From Pyrenula massariospora (lineage: Eukaryota > Ascomycota > Eurotiomycetes > Pyrenulales > Pyrenulaceae): a stretch of DNA of 64,000 nucleotides. Shown here one piece after another: positions 1 to 10,211 of this stretch. The notes under the pieces were generated by a model. It made no database searches and was not told where the DNA came from. It worked only from the letters and a program-made list of their open reading frames with translations. Made by a program: the position numbers and the translations under genes. Numbering within the stretch: the first letter of the stretch is position 1; each line of letters opens with the position of its first letter. The DNA is taken from assembly GCA_021030905.1 (NCBI GenBank), contig JAGFMI010000003.1:620001-684000 (forward strand), written 5' to 3'.

Positions 1-350
1 GGACTGGCCTAATGGCTTTCCGCTCTTCATCGGCTGGATGCTCATTTGATGACTCCGATACATCGAATCCTGGGTGCCGTGTCCGGTGAGAGTAACCTCG
101 AACCGGTAAGCATTCGGGCTTGAGGGCTGATATGAGACGCCTTCGGATTCCATGTGGATCTGGGGGACCTGGACCACCTCCGGGGGATTCACCGTGCTGA
201 GACCCCTCCTTTCTTTCCCCGCCAATGACACATGACTCGGTGCGGCGTCATTGACGCTGAAGCAGTACGCGATCTCGGCGGCCCCGAGACGGTGCAGGAA
301 GCAGACCTCGTTGTCGTAGCGGGGTTGTGGCAACGGTCAGTTTTGGAAGG
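1..350 (-). CDS. Possible partial gene running off the left edge, unknown function
   Basis: On the minus strand one frame is open from about position 345 to the window edge. It reads like protein: YDNEVCFLHR..., then PPEVVQVPQIHMESEGV, then RFEVTLTGHG. Upstream in the same frame there is a stop, and I could not place a start codon or an acceptor, so the 5' end is unknown. Two other minus frames are also partly open here, so this could be chance. I do not recognise the family. Confidence 0.25.
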
Positions 351-2131
351 GCACGAAATACGGGGTACTCGAAGCGATGGACCTTGTATAACTTTAGGCC
401 AGTGTTCATGCCACAATCTGGTTTTGTGAATAGGTAGAAGCGCTCTTGTGTCCATGTTCCGAGGAGGCAATTTGGCAATGGGCCGTGCGGTAAGCCATCT
501 CTTGTAGGGGTAAAATTTACCTGGTACTGACGCAAGGCGATGTGGTAGTGTGGTTGGTGGAACCCAGGCAAAAAAGATGGCGACATGGTACGAGTGGAAA
601 TGCTGGTTGGCGCATGGGGGGAGGACTTTTTCTCAGGTGCCAAAGTCGAACTGGACAGCCCTGTACTGTATGCTGCAGGGGTATTGACGGTGCTTGGTGC
701 AAATTGCTAATGAACATATCCGAGAGGGGTCAATGCTGACAATAAGAGATGCCGGTTCCAGATCAGGGACTTGACCTTCGCTTTTCGACTCATTAGTTCG
801 TTGATTCGGCTCTCGAGCTCGGTCCTTCACTAGATTGGGTGACTCAGGGCCAATATACGTCAAGTCCAGCCTCGCAAGCCCCCAAATGCAGGAGCCTGAT
901 ACAACGGTCTGACAGTGTCGTACTATTGTATGTTGGACGTGGTGCGACATCTTTCTAGGGTTGTTAAGAGCAAGCTAGAACATAGCAAAGACCTGAGAGG
1001 AGGTCTCAGAAGGCAGCCGATGATTATTAATTGGGTGCATTGTGTTTGTGTCACGTGAGTAAAACAAAGGGTGTGAAAGAATTCGTGTTCATAAGCTCTG
1101 ATAAGAGACGTTTCAATCAAAGTTATGAGAGGTCGACTTGTTAGTCTTCAATCGATTTCGACATATCATGCAGTCGACGTCCCGTTAACCGTTTTTCCAG
1201 ATCACCTTTTGGAACAAACGGGGTTGCCTGATTTTGCCAAAGATTCCAAACAGGCTGGGATTGTCCATGTTCACATGTCCACAGTGCAGCCTGGCTGGCC
1301 CCAGAAACAACATCGCATCTTGTGTGGACCTGCAGGGCCGGAAACTTGATTTGAAGTAGTCCTGGTGCCACTTCCATGTCAATGAAAACTTCTAAAAACT
1401 TTCCGCAAGGTCCTTATTCCCTCACAAATGCAACTCGGTAAAGACCGTCTAACTCGCCATGTGGAAAGCCAATTCTAGCTTTACAATAATATTACCGCGC
1501 AGATCAGATTTGGGATCTACCCTGCAATGCAATGCGACTGCGTAAGTTTTGCATACATAACCTCTGACAAGCTGATTGAGGCGATAATTTCGCCTAACGT
1601 TCACCCATATTGGGGTACAGTGAGCAAGGGTTTTTGGTCTATTAAGCTCAATCTAGGAGGAGCTTCACAGATGAGCAGCTCATGTAGCCTCCGACAATCT
1701 TACGAGGTGCAGAGAGTCTGTGGCAAAGAACATTAAATGTGTGACTTTTCTGCACGTATTACATGAGCAAATCCGGAGAGTAGCTTCTAGAAGCTCGCTT
1801 CCCATAGCAGAGTGATTGACTTCGCTAACCAAAGAACTAATGGCTTATTCAGTCTGCAAGGCGTTGAGTCTGCCCCATTTCGTACGACTATGCCCAATTC
1901 ATAATGCAATCAATAAGATTGAAACAGAGGCAAGTGCATCAAATATTGCATATTTTGCCTTGCCTGTTGCAGCTCGGCGTTACTGCATTTGGAGGATGGC
2001 ATACGGGCCATTTGGGCTGAACAAGCAATATTAGAATATCTCGAGCCCAAGTCCGACTTTGACTGATCAACATTACTCCGTAGCTCATTCTCACTGTTGA
2101 ACGCATTGGCGGACCCAGAAACACAGCAACA
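351..2131. other. Intergenic stretch, no supported gene
   Basis: Only short overlapping open frames of 60-130 codons in several frames, none with a recognisable motif or plausible splice structure. It contains the promoter of the membrane-protein gene that starts at 2132. I see no repeat or RNA gene. Confidence 0.5.
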
Positions 2132-4732
2132 ATGGCAGAAACGCAAGCGAGTATTAATTACCCTGTTTATCTCGGCGTATGGACAAATTGGTCCCGTGGA
2201 GGAAAAATTCAAGGATCAACAGTTACTCTAAGCCATCAAAATGGGGCACTGCTTACAGCGTTTCTAGCTGTGTTTATTACCTTCGCGGGATCTAGACTCT
2301 GGCGCATTATATGCTTTCTCCTACATCAAATACTCAGCAAGCCAGATATTTCTCAAGACGGGCTCTATCATCAGCGTCAAGCTATCCTACGTAATTCTGG
2401 CGACGAGAAAACAGGCTTCTTAGGCTTTCTCCAAATTCTATCCGCGTGGCGTCAAAGAACTTACCGACCTTTTCAGCGGCTAGTACCTATTATCGCAATT
2501 TCTTTACTAGTCTTTATGTGTATCACGCTAGCTAGTATCTTCTTATCAAGGATTAGCTCAAATGGGGGAAACGAAGTGCTGATTTCAAGTCCGAATTGTG
2601 GTTTTGCCAACCCTTCAAGCAATACTACTACAATCGAACAATTTGACGAGATTCTTAGCCCATGGCAAGCCGAAAGATTTACTTCATACGCAAATTATGC
2701 TCAAAGATGCTATTCAGACTCTTCAGAAGCAGGCTTCACCAGAAGAGCCGGCTGCACATCTTTTACAAAGAGAAAGCTTTCTACTGTGGTAGACCGGAAT
2801 GTCGTTTGCCCATTTAAAGAGGCAATATGTCGGCATAAGATTGGCAATATTAAACTTGACACGGGATATATAACCTCTCAAGACCTCGGTCTTAATTTAC
2901 CGGTTGATCTTCAATTCAGTTTTAGGAAGGTCTTGCAATGTGCGCCATTGAACAGCAGCAGTCACCAAAAGGTTGCCTTTTACTCTGAAGACAAGCCTTA
3001 TATGCGCTACTTCTATGGAGCTCGAAAAATTCCGGGGCTTAAAAATGCCTCACATCCTTATACGTACGAAGTGGAGCAGATTTCAGGTGAGGAGCTATTC
3101 TGGCGAGATTTCAATTACCCAGATGCAGATTACAGAACCCAGTAAGTCTTTTCCTGAAGACATCGTGCATGTGTCGGGGTAGTCAGTCCGCTGACCGGCA
3201 TTAGCTCAGAGATATGTTATGTAAACAATGGTTCCTGTAACAGCTTTTTCCTCGATTCATCATTTGAACCAATCAAAGAGCTCGCGCAGAATGATGGCGA
3301 TGTAACTCTAATTTTTCTTTCAGCTGATAGTATACGATATACTGAACCAGTGAACGATGACTGGTATAGCGCACATCGGACCAGCAATCACACCCTTCTA
3401 GCTACGGCCTATTCAGACCAAGCAAATTATTATCTATCAGATGAACCAGCATCAGTCTTAGGATGTAAAGAGCAATACCAGAGATGCAATCCAACTTTAC
3501 CACCCAAGACTGGTTGTTCTTCACTAGTCGGACTTGATACGATAGGTTTCGCCAATGAATTGCCAGCAACTAAAAGAGAATGGGCGCTGGCCTCCGGTAC
3601 ATTTTTATCTCCGCTAAATGTTGTACTTGTCACACTGCGCTCGTCTGCTCTAGTTGCCAAGTTCAGCCTTCAAGAAAGTACTCAACCTTCTTTGCCGGCC
3701 AATCAGTGGCAGCTAGAAGTTGAGAACTGGCATAATATACTTTTAGCCTCCTTTCAAGGTTTTGCTGCCGATAATGCTGTAGGTCCAGGGAGTCTCGAAA
3801 TGTTAAATCATTTTTGGACAAAGCCAAGTAATGACGTGGAGAGATATTTGTGCAAGAATCAGGTACGAAGACAATTTTATTTCGGTTTTTACCAAACAAA
3901 GTACTCTAGGAGCTATCCGAATCCAAAATCGTTGGTTCCTATGTTGATATGGATCCTATGACTAATATGTACCCAGAAAATAATTTCTACGGAATATACA
4001 AATTTCCTCACCTTGTGGCTTGTTATCACTTTAATAGTCGGATCGTTCATTATAGTCCTCGAGCTCTCGTTGACAAAAGTCATCCTCTGGCTAGAACATC
4101 ACAATATTGTGAAGACCTCCACTACTGAGTGGTTCGGCAACGGTAATCTCCAACTCCAACGACTAGCCCATGAAGAGCTCGGACTTGGCAAGTGGGAAGG
4201 CTGCCGAGGAAATAATATTCCAATTACGCAAAAAGGTCAGCTTCTTGGAATTTTCAGCATTTCGGACCCACAGCACCCAAGGATCATCAATCCGAATGAG
4301 GTCGCCGCGAAAACTGAAAATGTCCCGGTTGTTGATGAATCCAGTGATCAAGGACCGGCGACCGATAGCGCTGAGTCGGTCGATGGAAATTCTCCTGGTG
4401 CCCTCTCACAAGACAACAGCCACGCCAGTGTTGGCGGCAGCACAAGCAGCAACTCTTCCAGTGCAGTTAACGAACGGCCATTAGCCGCCTTGCAACATGA
4501 TCAACACCAAGCAACTCAGGATTCAACGATCGGACACGACAGCACTGCGGAGCCCGAAGCCGTTGCAGCTAGTTCTCAAGATGGGCAAGTCCCGACCACA
4601 CGACAGCTGTCTGAGCAAGCGCCAACATCCCGGGACGAGAGTCCAGTCGATTCACCAATCCTCTCGCCTGCTCAACTAGATGGATCTGCAACGTGTCCTT
4701 CTACAAACGTGAGCGCGGGATTAGAAGTCTGA
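2132..4732 (+). CDS. Fungal multi-pass membrane protein, unknown function (paralogue A)
   Basis: Three exons fit: 2132-3141, 3205-3862 and 3977-4732, giving 807 aa; both introns are GT...AG and every junction keeps frame. The N-terminus carries the family signature PVYLGVWTNWSRG followed by LLTAFLAVF, the first membrane segment (about residues 40-65). A second segment lies near 110-135 and a third near 565-588 (LWLVITLIVGSFIIVLEL). Between segments two and three is a long Cys- and Asn-x-Ser/Thr-rich region that looks extracytoplasmic. The last 150 or so residues are a Ser/Gln/Ala-rich disordered tail. A second copy of the family lies at 37906-39968. This is a widespread hypothetical family in filamentous ascomycetes; I know of no assigned function. 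Exons 1 and 2 are AT-rich compared with the housekeeping block at 8-21 kb. Confidence 0.75.
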
Positions 4733-5851
4733 GATAAATGGGAAAAGCCGGCGAACTATGCGTTATTTCGTACACTTCTAAGCTCCATCATATTCCTTTT
4801 ATGACTATGCTCACCTTTTATTCCTCGAAGAGAGCATCAGATCGGGCATGTAATAATATCTCGCTCTTTGATTAAAGCTACAGCTGCAACTTTCCTTCTT
4901 TGAGCTTTCAACCAACAAATGAATTGCTGCTTATCGTATCTCATAGATGCCTAGACAATAAAATAGATATTCAACAATGCTCACCATCCACTTGATTCCA
5001 CTTATGGCTAACCATTTTAACACCGCGCTTTCGGTACAATGTATCTCCGGGACCTCTCCGGCTAGCAAAATCGCACAGAAACATTTGGTTATTGCTGTAC
5101 ACGCCATATTGTGTACCCCCACATTAGATGCGCTAGGGAAGGTCCCGTAAAGTGGCTCGACATTGTGTGTACTTGTCGGATATTTCCATAGATGACTACT
5201 AGTCGAGTAGCTAGTCCTTTAAATAGGCGTGGGAGTCGTCTTTCGAGCCAGCAGATGGTATACTCAAGGCTACACACCTCAAGAGCAAGGGCAAAACTCG
5301 GCGGTTCGGCGGCCTAAAGGCCGATTTTACGGTTGACTAAGGCAACCAAAGATCCAAGAGTGTATCCAACTGAACTTCAACTTCACCTCGGACGGTGAAA
5401 AGTAGTTATGAGCGTAGGCGTCGGCCTAGTTTTAGCACGTCACTCAGCTGATGCAAGTGACCGATTGTGCCCTATGGTACCAGACATCGAGGGCCCGCCC
5501 AAGATACGCATTCACGTGAATTTGGCCGACACGTCTTTCGACGAAACTACTTCATTATGTTCGATCCACTTCACGATCAAAATATAATTCCTCCAGCACC
5601 TGTGCACGGGAACACAAAAGAAGTCATATCGAGTTGCATTATCGCGCGAGGAGCTTTTCTAGGTGCCATGTCTTGCGGCACTTAAAATCTATGCTGCTTT
5701 ATTTCAGCGCACGGCTTACAGCAGTTACTAGTTGGCCCTCGATACTCCTTTAAAGCTGAGGATCACTGTCATCGGCTGTTAGAGTCAGTTAACCTTCTCT
5801 ATACTTCTTGTCGTCCAGCAAACTGCAAGGGCGGTAGACGCATTCCATTCA
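4733..5851. other. Intergenic stretch, no supported gene
   Basis: No convincing gene. A 72-codon open frame near 5467-5685 has no recognisable motif. A short G/C-rich patch near 5290-5320 contains GGCGGTTCGGCGGCCTAAAG-like self-complementary sequence, but I could not define a repeat from it. Confidence 0.4.
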
Positions 5852-6820
5852 TTGACGCCATTGTCGCCGAAGGACAACGGCACGAAGACCTCACGCTCTC
5901 TCGACCTTTATGTACAGATGTCTTTGCGAAAACAATTCCGTTACCCTTTTCGGTTCTCCCAAACGAAATTCATTACAGCGACCGAAATCAAACTAATCAA
6001 CTCTCGCATCGAAAGCCCTATCAAAAACGATGTTCGCGATGAAGCCTTATTAAATCATATAGTGCGCTCGCCCATTACACAAATGATTTACAAGCAAGAA
6101 AAGGATCTCAGTCAATTAGCGGCAACTCTGGCGTCGAATTTGCTCAGGAATCCTGTCTTCGCGGTTGGTAATAAAAGAACTGCACTTCTGGCCACGGGCT
6201 TGTTTTTGCTTCAAAATGGGATGACACAACGTGCAGCTGCATCGAAAGTTGTAGGGAACGATGCTATAGTCGAAGTTCTCCGCGGTCTATCAACTGGAAA
6301 CACTGACGAAAAGGAATACTCTGATCTTTGTCGCCATTTGTGGAGATCGACTGCGAACACCGTTGCCAACAATCCTTTCCCTAGCCAAGATAACAATGAA
6401 GTCCGGATGAGAGACTTGATTCTCTCGGTATCCTCGAAGGATGGACAATGTCATCAACAGAAAGCGATTCTAAGATCAGGGCCATATAAGCAAAGAAAAG
6501 ATCACCAGACTATAGATTGTGTGATTGGGAATAAATCGATCCTCCTTGATAAGAGTGTGGCCTCTCTTATTTCGACTAAGCTATCTGGTGGTTTGTCTTT
6601 TTGCGAATTCCGCCATGGTCGAGTGTCTGGTGAGAACCGTCGTGGATGTTATCGACTAGTGTTTCCCGACAAGGCGAAAATAATGGACATGCTTGGAATG
6701 GATGAAACACGTCAGATAGGGGCGGCGTTCCTTGATAGCTCTCTTGACAATGCTGCGATAGTTCCAAGTGGAACCCTTGGAGGTAAGTTCTTCGCTCGAC
6801 TAGAGGGATTTCGTTGCTAA
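5852..6820 (+). CDS. Fic/Doc-like domain protein, probable inactive relic
   Basis: The open frame codes for about 322 aa. Residues about 28-160 resemble the Doc branch of the Fic fold: an opening strand and helix (FRFSQTKFITATEI) and a later GNKRTALLATGLFL stretch that matches the end of the Fic/Doc signature loop and its following helix. In active family members this loop binds the nucleotide that is transferred to a target. Here the signature is degenerate, so I treat the gene as a fossil of a toxin-type domain even though the frame itself looks whole. The second half of the protein is not recognised. A good splice donor near the 3' end suggests that the annotated tail may be spliced. No antitoxin-like neighbour is visible. 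Confidence 0.5.
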   Translation: MTPLSPKDNGTKTSRSLDLYVQMSLRKQFRYPFRFSQTKFITATEIKLINSRIESPIKNDVRDEALLNHIVRSPITQMIYKQEKDLSQLAATLASNLLRNPVFAVGNKRTALLATGLFLLQNGMTQRAAASKVVGNDAIVEVLRGLSTGNTDEKEYSDLCRHLWRSTANTVANNPFPSQDNNEVRMRDLILSVSSKDGQCHQQKAILRSGPYKQRKDHQTIDCVIGNKSILLDKSVASLISTKLSGGLSFCEFRHGRVSGENRRGCYRLVFPDKAKIMDMLGMDETRQIGAAFLDSSLDNAAIVPSGTLGGKFFARLEGFRC

Positions 6821-7312
6821 GGAATATTTAGTAAGCACATGGATGTGTATTTCTCACTTGGCAGGGTTATTCGACAAAGCACTCCGAGATCTGAGAGAGC
6901 ATTAGATTAAATGTTACATTGTCCCTATCTCAAAGTCTCCTACAAAAATGTGCACTAAGACCTTTCGAGGCATCCGTTCGGCACAATTGACAAAACATGA
7001 CTGACATTAGAATACTCTGGAGCCAGATTGCTGCACACACCCTCTGAACCTAGGTTTCCGATGATATCATACTTTGCAAAGCTTCAAGAGGTCACTAATT
7101 CGACCAATAACTTGAGCATCTATGTGATCCTGAAAGAGTTTAGGTCAAGAAAGCACCTCTCGGCGGCTGAAAGGGCTCACACTCGCCGGTGCCTTGGGAG
7201 AATAGATGGCATTATCAACAGAGTAGCTGTAGTCACACAGCGATCGGGCTCAACAGTATGGGCGATGCATTTCATGAGACACTCATAAGCCAGATCAGTT
7301 TAAAGCTATACA
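6821..7312. other. Intergenic stretch, no supported gene
   Basis: An 86-codon open frame near 7028-7288 lacks an ATG start and any recognised motif. Nothing else is visible. Confidence 0.4.
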
Positions 7313-7551
7313 CTACATAATCTGACGGTACTGGATAGGACTAATCGCCTGCTTCCCATCCGTCACCTTGATCATATCGAGCACGTATGCCACCGGCGTC
7401 CCCTCAAACGCCTTGCTAAACAGAGCATCCATCGTATTCTCCTGGGCGAGGAACGGCGTCCATATAGCCCCCGGCTTAAAAAGGAGCACACGAATCCTGA
7501 AAGGCCGGAGTTTCGCGACGAGCGACTCCGCCGACCCTAGAGACCACCCCC
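7313..7551 (-). pseudogene. C-terminal fragment of a short-chain dehydrogenase
   Basis: Read on the minus strand, about 75 codons end in a TAG at 7315-7313. They contain AESLVAKLRPFRIRVLLFKP, then GAIWTPFLAQ. This is the pattern of classical short-chain dehydrogenases after the active-site Tyr-x-x-x-Lys helix: a helix, a strand ending in PG, then a T-x-F/M segment. The Rossmann N-terminus with TGxxxGxG and the YxxxK motif are not found upstream in any frame, and the next 350 bases hold no continuation. I read it as a decayed remnant, not a live gene. It sits just downstream of the 3' end of the cyclophilin gene. Confidence 0.5.
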
Positions 7552-7937
7552 GTCAAACAATCCAAACTCTACCACTCGCATAGAAGAACGACCATCCACT
7601 CTAGAAAATATCGCGGGATCGTGAAAGCGTGTTTCGCGCTGCAGACGCCAACGCGGTATGCGTTGAATAGCGCGCCTGCCCAAAACGGCACCGTGGCGGA
7701 CCTTCCGCTCCCCAGCCATGACATGGAGCAGGGGGGTGGTTGGGCCGGACGGCCGAGTCTTGGCGGCGCTAGTTAGCCAAAGGGCCTGGCCGATGGGCGT
7801 AGGGAGGAATTCATGTTTCGAGAACGCGGTGAGAAAACTCGTTCTTGAAACTTGGCGTGCTGCTTATTAGGACAAGCTTTCTTGTCATGTTGCCAATTCC
7901 ATTATTGAATCGCGCTTCGTCCCACTAACAGCCATTA
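7552..7937. other. Intergenic stretch between the dehydrogenase fragment and the cyclophilin gene
   Basis: GC-rich. A 60-codon minus-strand frame is present but unsupported; it may include further decayed dehydrogenase sequence. The stretch also contains the 3' end region of the cyclophilin transcript. Confidence 0.3.
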
Positions 7938-9869
7938 TCACGAGATGGATATGCTAATAATCTTGATATCCTCAACAGGCTTCTCCTTGTACACCTTCGC
8001 ATTCTCAATCCGGTGAACCACATCCATCCCTTGCACCGTTCGGCCAAAGATCGTGTGTTTGTTGTCCAGCCACGGCGCCCTCTCCACTGTAGTGATGAAA
8101 AACTGACTGGCATTTGTGTTTGGTCCGGCATTCGCCATGCTAACAGTGTACGGCTTGTCGTGTTTCAGAGACGAGAACTCGTCCGCGAACTCTTTGCCCC
8201 AGATCGATTCGCCTCCTGTTCCGTCGCCGAGCGGGTCCCCGCATTGGATCATGAAGCGGCGGATGACCCGGTGGAAGATCGTGTTGTTGTAGTACCCGCT
8301 TCTCGAATGAGTGACAAAGTTCTCGACCGTCTTAGGAGCGACTTCAGGGAATAGTCGGATTTGTATGTCCCCGTATGACGTGTGGATAGTGGCTGAAGTT
8401 CCTGACTGCGCTTTCTTCTCTTCCTTTTCTTTCTTTCCACCGAGTTGTCGAGGCTTTTCGTTTTGAATGTCTCGTTCGCTTTTGCTAATTTCCTCGATGT
8501 TTGTGAACATGTAGAAGCGCACCTTGCCAAAGCCGGAGCAGAAAAGCATTGGGTCTCGTTCTTCCGCTTCTTGAAGAAGAGGGTTCGCAGAGGCGGCCAT
8601 TGACACGGTCATGACCCCCTTCTTCTGAGGCGCCCCTTGGTACAGGGAGACGTTCAATGCGCGAAATGACTCGTCTTTCCCATACAATTTAACGACGCGA
8701 TTTGTGACAGTGTTGACGACCTTAACGCCAAGAATCGAGCCGTATGTTATGAAATGGCCAGATTCATCCCACATAACGTTCACGCGGGATCTTACAGCCG
8801 GTGATTCAATCTCCCGCTCCACTGCCATTCGCCTGCCAAATTCGACTTCCTCAAGCTTCACAATGGCTGTTCCTGCTTGCTGCATGTCTGTGATGGTTTG
8901 GAGGCTCTCGTCATAGACTCTATGGACCTTGGCAGAGACAAAATCAAAGATCCGGATTTGTCGATCTGGAAACGATGTGGTCGCAAATTGATTTCCTAGA
9001 GGAGACATTGTAATACTAGACGGTGCAGATCGCGACTTTTTGAAATCGAAGAGAGATGTTTTTGACTTTATTGTGAATAATTCGGGCGGCTTTTCGAATG
9101 GCTCTTTCGGTTCCCAATACTCTACCATGCCAGAGGAATCGGCCGACACAACGCAATCGTAACTGTCGTTATAGGCCATTGTTGTCACAGGTGCTCGATG
9201 GATAGAAGAAAGAATATGCAATGGCTCCGCATTGTCCCCTCGACCATCATAGATTCTTATGACCTTACCAGCTGCGACGGCTATTAGTGGAGAGCTTCCG
9301 CGTCGATGCACCCAGCAAATGCATGTTGGTGAGGTATCTAAATTCAGGATGGTCAACAGGTCAAAAGTAACAACATCGAAAATCTTGATGGTGTTGTCAT
9401 CCTCATCTCCCGCAGTCGCAAAGCTCACACCATCTGCGCTGATACTTGAGCTCCGTATCTGAGCCGTATGTGCCTTGTACTCTTTTGCGAACTCAATGCC
9501 TTGGGCGACCTTTTTCCAGAACTTGACCACCCCATCGATGGATGTGGTTATGACAAAGTCTACTGGATGCGGTGCAACGATCACAGATATTACCTGATCC
9601 TTGTGCATTAACGATTTTGAGTATCGTAGGCCTTTTGGCAAGGCATCGACGTACAAAGACTCGTACGGAAGCTTGCGTTTCTTTTTCGGCGGTACGCTAG
9701 ATGGAAGGGCGGGCCCAAAATCGTCATCTGAAGATGATTCGACGCCTTGAATACAGTCAGATGGTTCAATTTCCAAGAACCCAATCTGCTCACCATTTGC
9801 TTCTAGGGACCTGGAGCGCTTTAATGTTTTAGATTCGGCCATCCTGATGAGCGTCCTCGAATGTGACAA
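7938..9869 (-). CDS. cyp15: Cyclophilin-type peptidyl-prolyl isomerase with WD40 repeats (PPWD1/Cyp15 type)
   Basis: A single exon encodes up to 643 aa. Residues about 60-80 hold a basic PPKKKRK nuclear-localisation-like run. Four or more WD40-like repeats cover about 85-340 (VVKFWKKV, IKIFDVV, VEYWEPK, IRIFDFV). The C-terminal 150 residues are a complete cyclophilin domain: TSYGDIQIRLFPEVAPKTVE, FHRVIRRFMIQCGDP with the catalytic Arg, SMANAGPNTNASQFFIT and a Trp in the cyclosporin-binding region. This architecture is that of human PPWD1 and S. pombe cyp15, a proline isomerase associated with the spliceosome. Two starts are possible: the first ATG (9869) or the in-frame ATG at 9842 (MAESKTL), which gives an N-terminus more like the family. 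It is divergent from CCT2, with 342 bp between them. Confidence 0.93.
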   Translation of the reverse strand: MSHSRTLIRMAESKTLKRSRSLEANGEQIGFLEIEPSDCIQGVESSSDDDFGPALPSSVPPKKKRKLPYESLYVDALPKGLRYSKSLMHKDQVISVIVAPHPVDFVITTSIDGVVKFWKKVAQGIEFAKEYKAHTAQIRSSSISADGVSFATAGDEDDNTIKIFDVVTFDLLTILNLDTSPTCICWVHRRGSSPLIAVAAGKVIRIYDGRGDNAEPLHILSSIHRAPVTTMAYNDSYDCVVSADSSGMVEYWEPKEPFEKPPELFTIKSKTSLFDFKKSRSAPSSITMSPLGNQFATTSFPDRQIRIFDFVSAKVHRVYDESLQTITDMQQAGTAIVKLEEVEFGRRMAVEREIESPAVRSRVNVMWDESGHFITYGSILGVKVVNTVTNRVVKLYGKDESFRALNVSLYQGAPQKKGVMTVSMAASANPLLQEAEERDPMLFCSGFGKVRFYMFTNIEEISKSERDIQNEKPRQLGGKKEKEEKKAQSGTSATIHTSYGDIQIRLFPEVAPKTVENFVTHSRSGYYNNTIFHRVIRRFMIQCGDPLGDGTGGESIWGKEFADEFSSLKHDKPYTVSMANAGPNTNASQFFITTVERAPWLDNKHTIFGRTVQGMDVVHRIENAKVYKEKPVEDIKIISISIS

Positions 9870-10211
9870 GGTAGGTTTGAGAATTTGCCTGGTGTGTTGA
9901 GACTAACAAGTAGAAAATTGGTGATCTGCCATACGGAGGGCCCAAATTGATGGGCATCCAAGCTAGAGTCTGCAAGAATGAGCTTCCCAAAAGCATTTAC
10001 ATATAAATATTCAGCCTCACCCTGGGCAAAAGCCAAATCTCGAGCTTCTCCAACTTTTGCCCGCGGAGACCGCACGGACCAAGTCTTCAAGCGTGCCCGC
10101 ACGGAAGCCTGAGCTCCTTGCGAAAAAGTTTAGCGACACTTTAAAGCTGCGATTTAAGGGGGAAACCAAGGAGAGAAGTCAGAGCAGATCCAAGCTCTTT
10201 CTCATACCACC
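9870..10211. promoter_or_regulatory. Divergent promoter between cyp15 and CCT2
   Basis: The 342 bp lie between two start codons facing away from each other, so both promoters and 5' UTRs must fit here. A TATA-like ACATATAAATATT lies near 9999-10012. The sequence just before the CCT2 ATG is purine-rich, then ACCACC directly before ATG. Confidence 0.6.
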
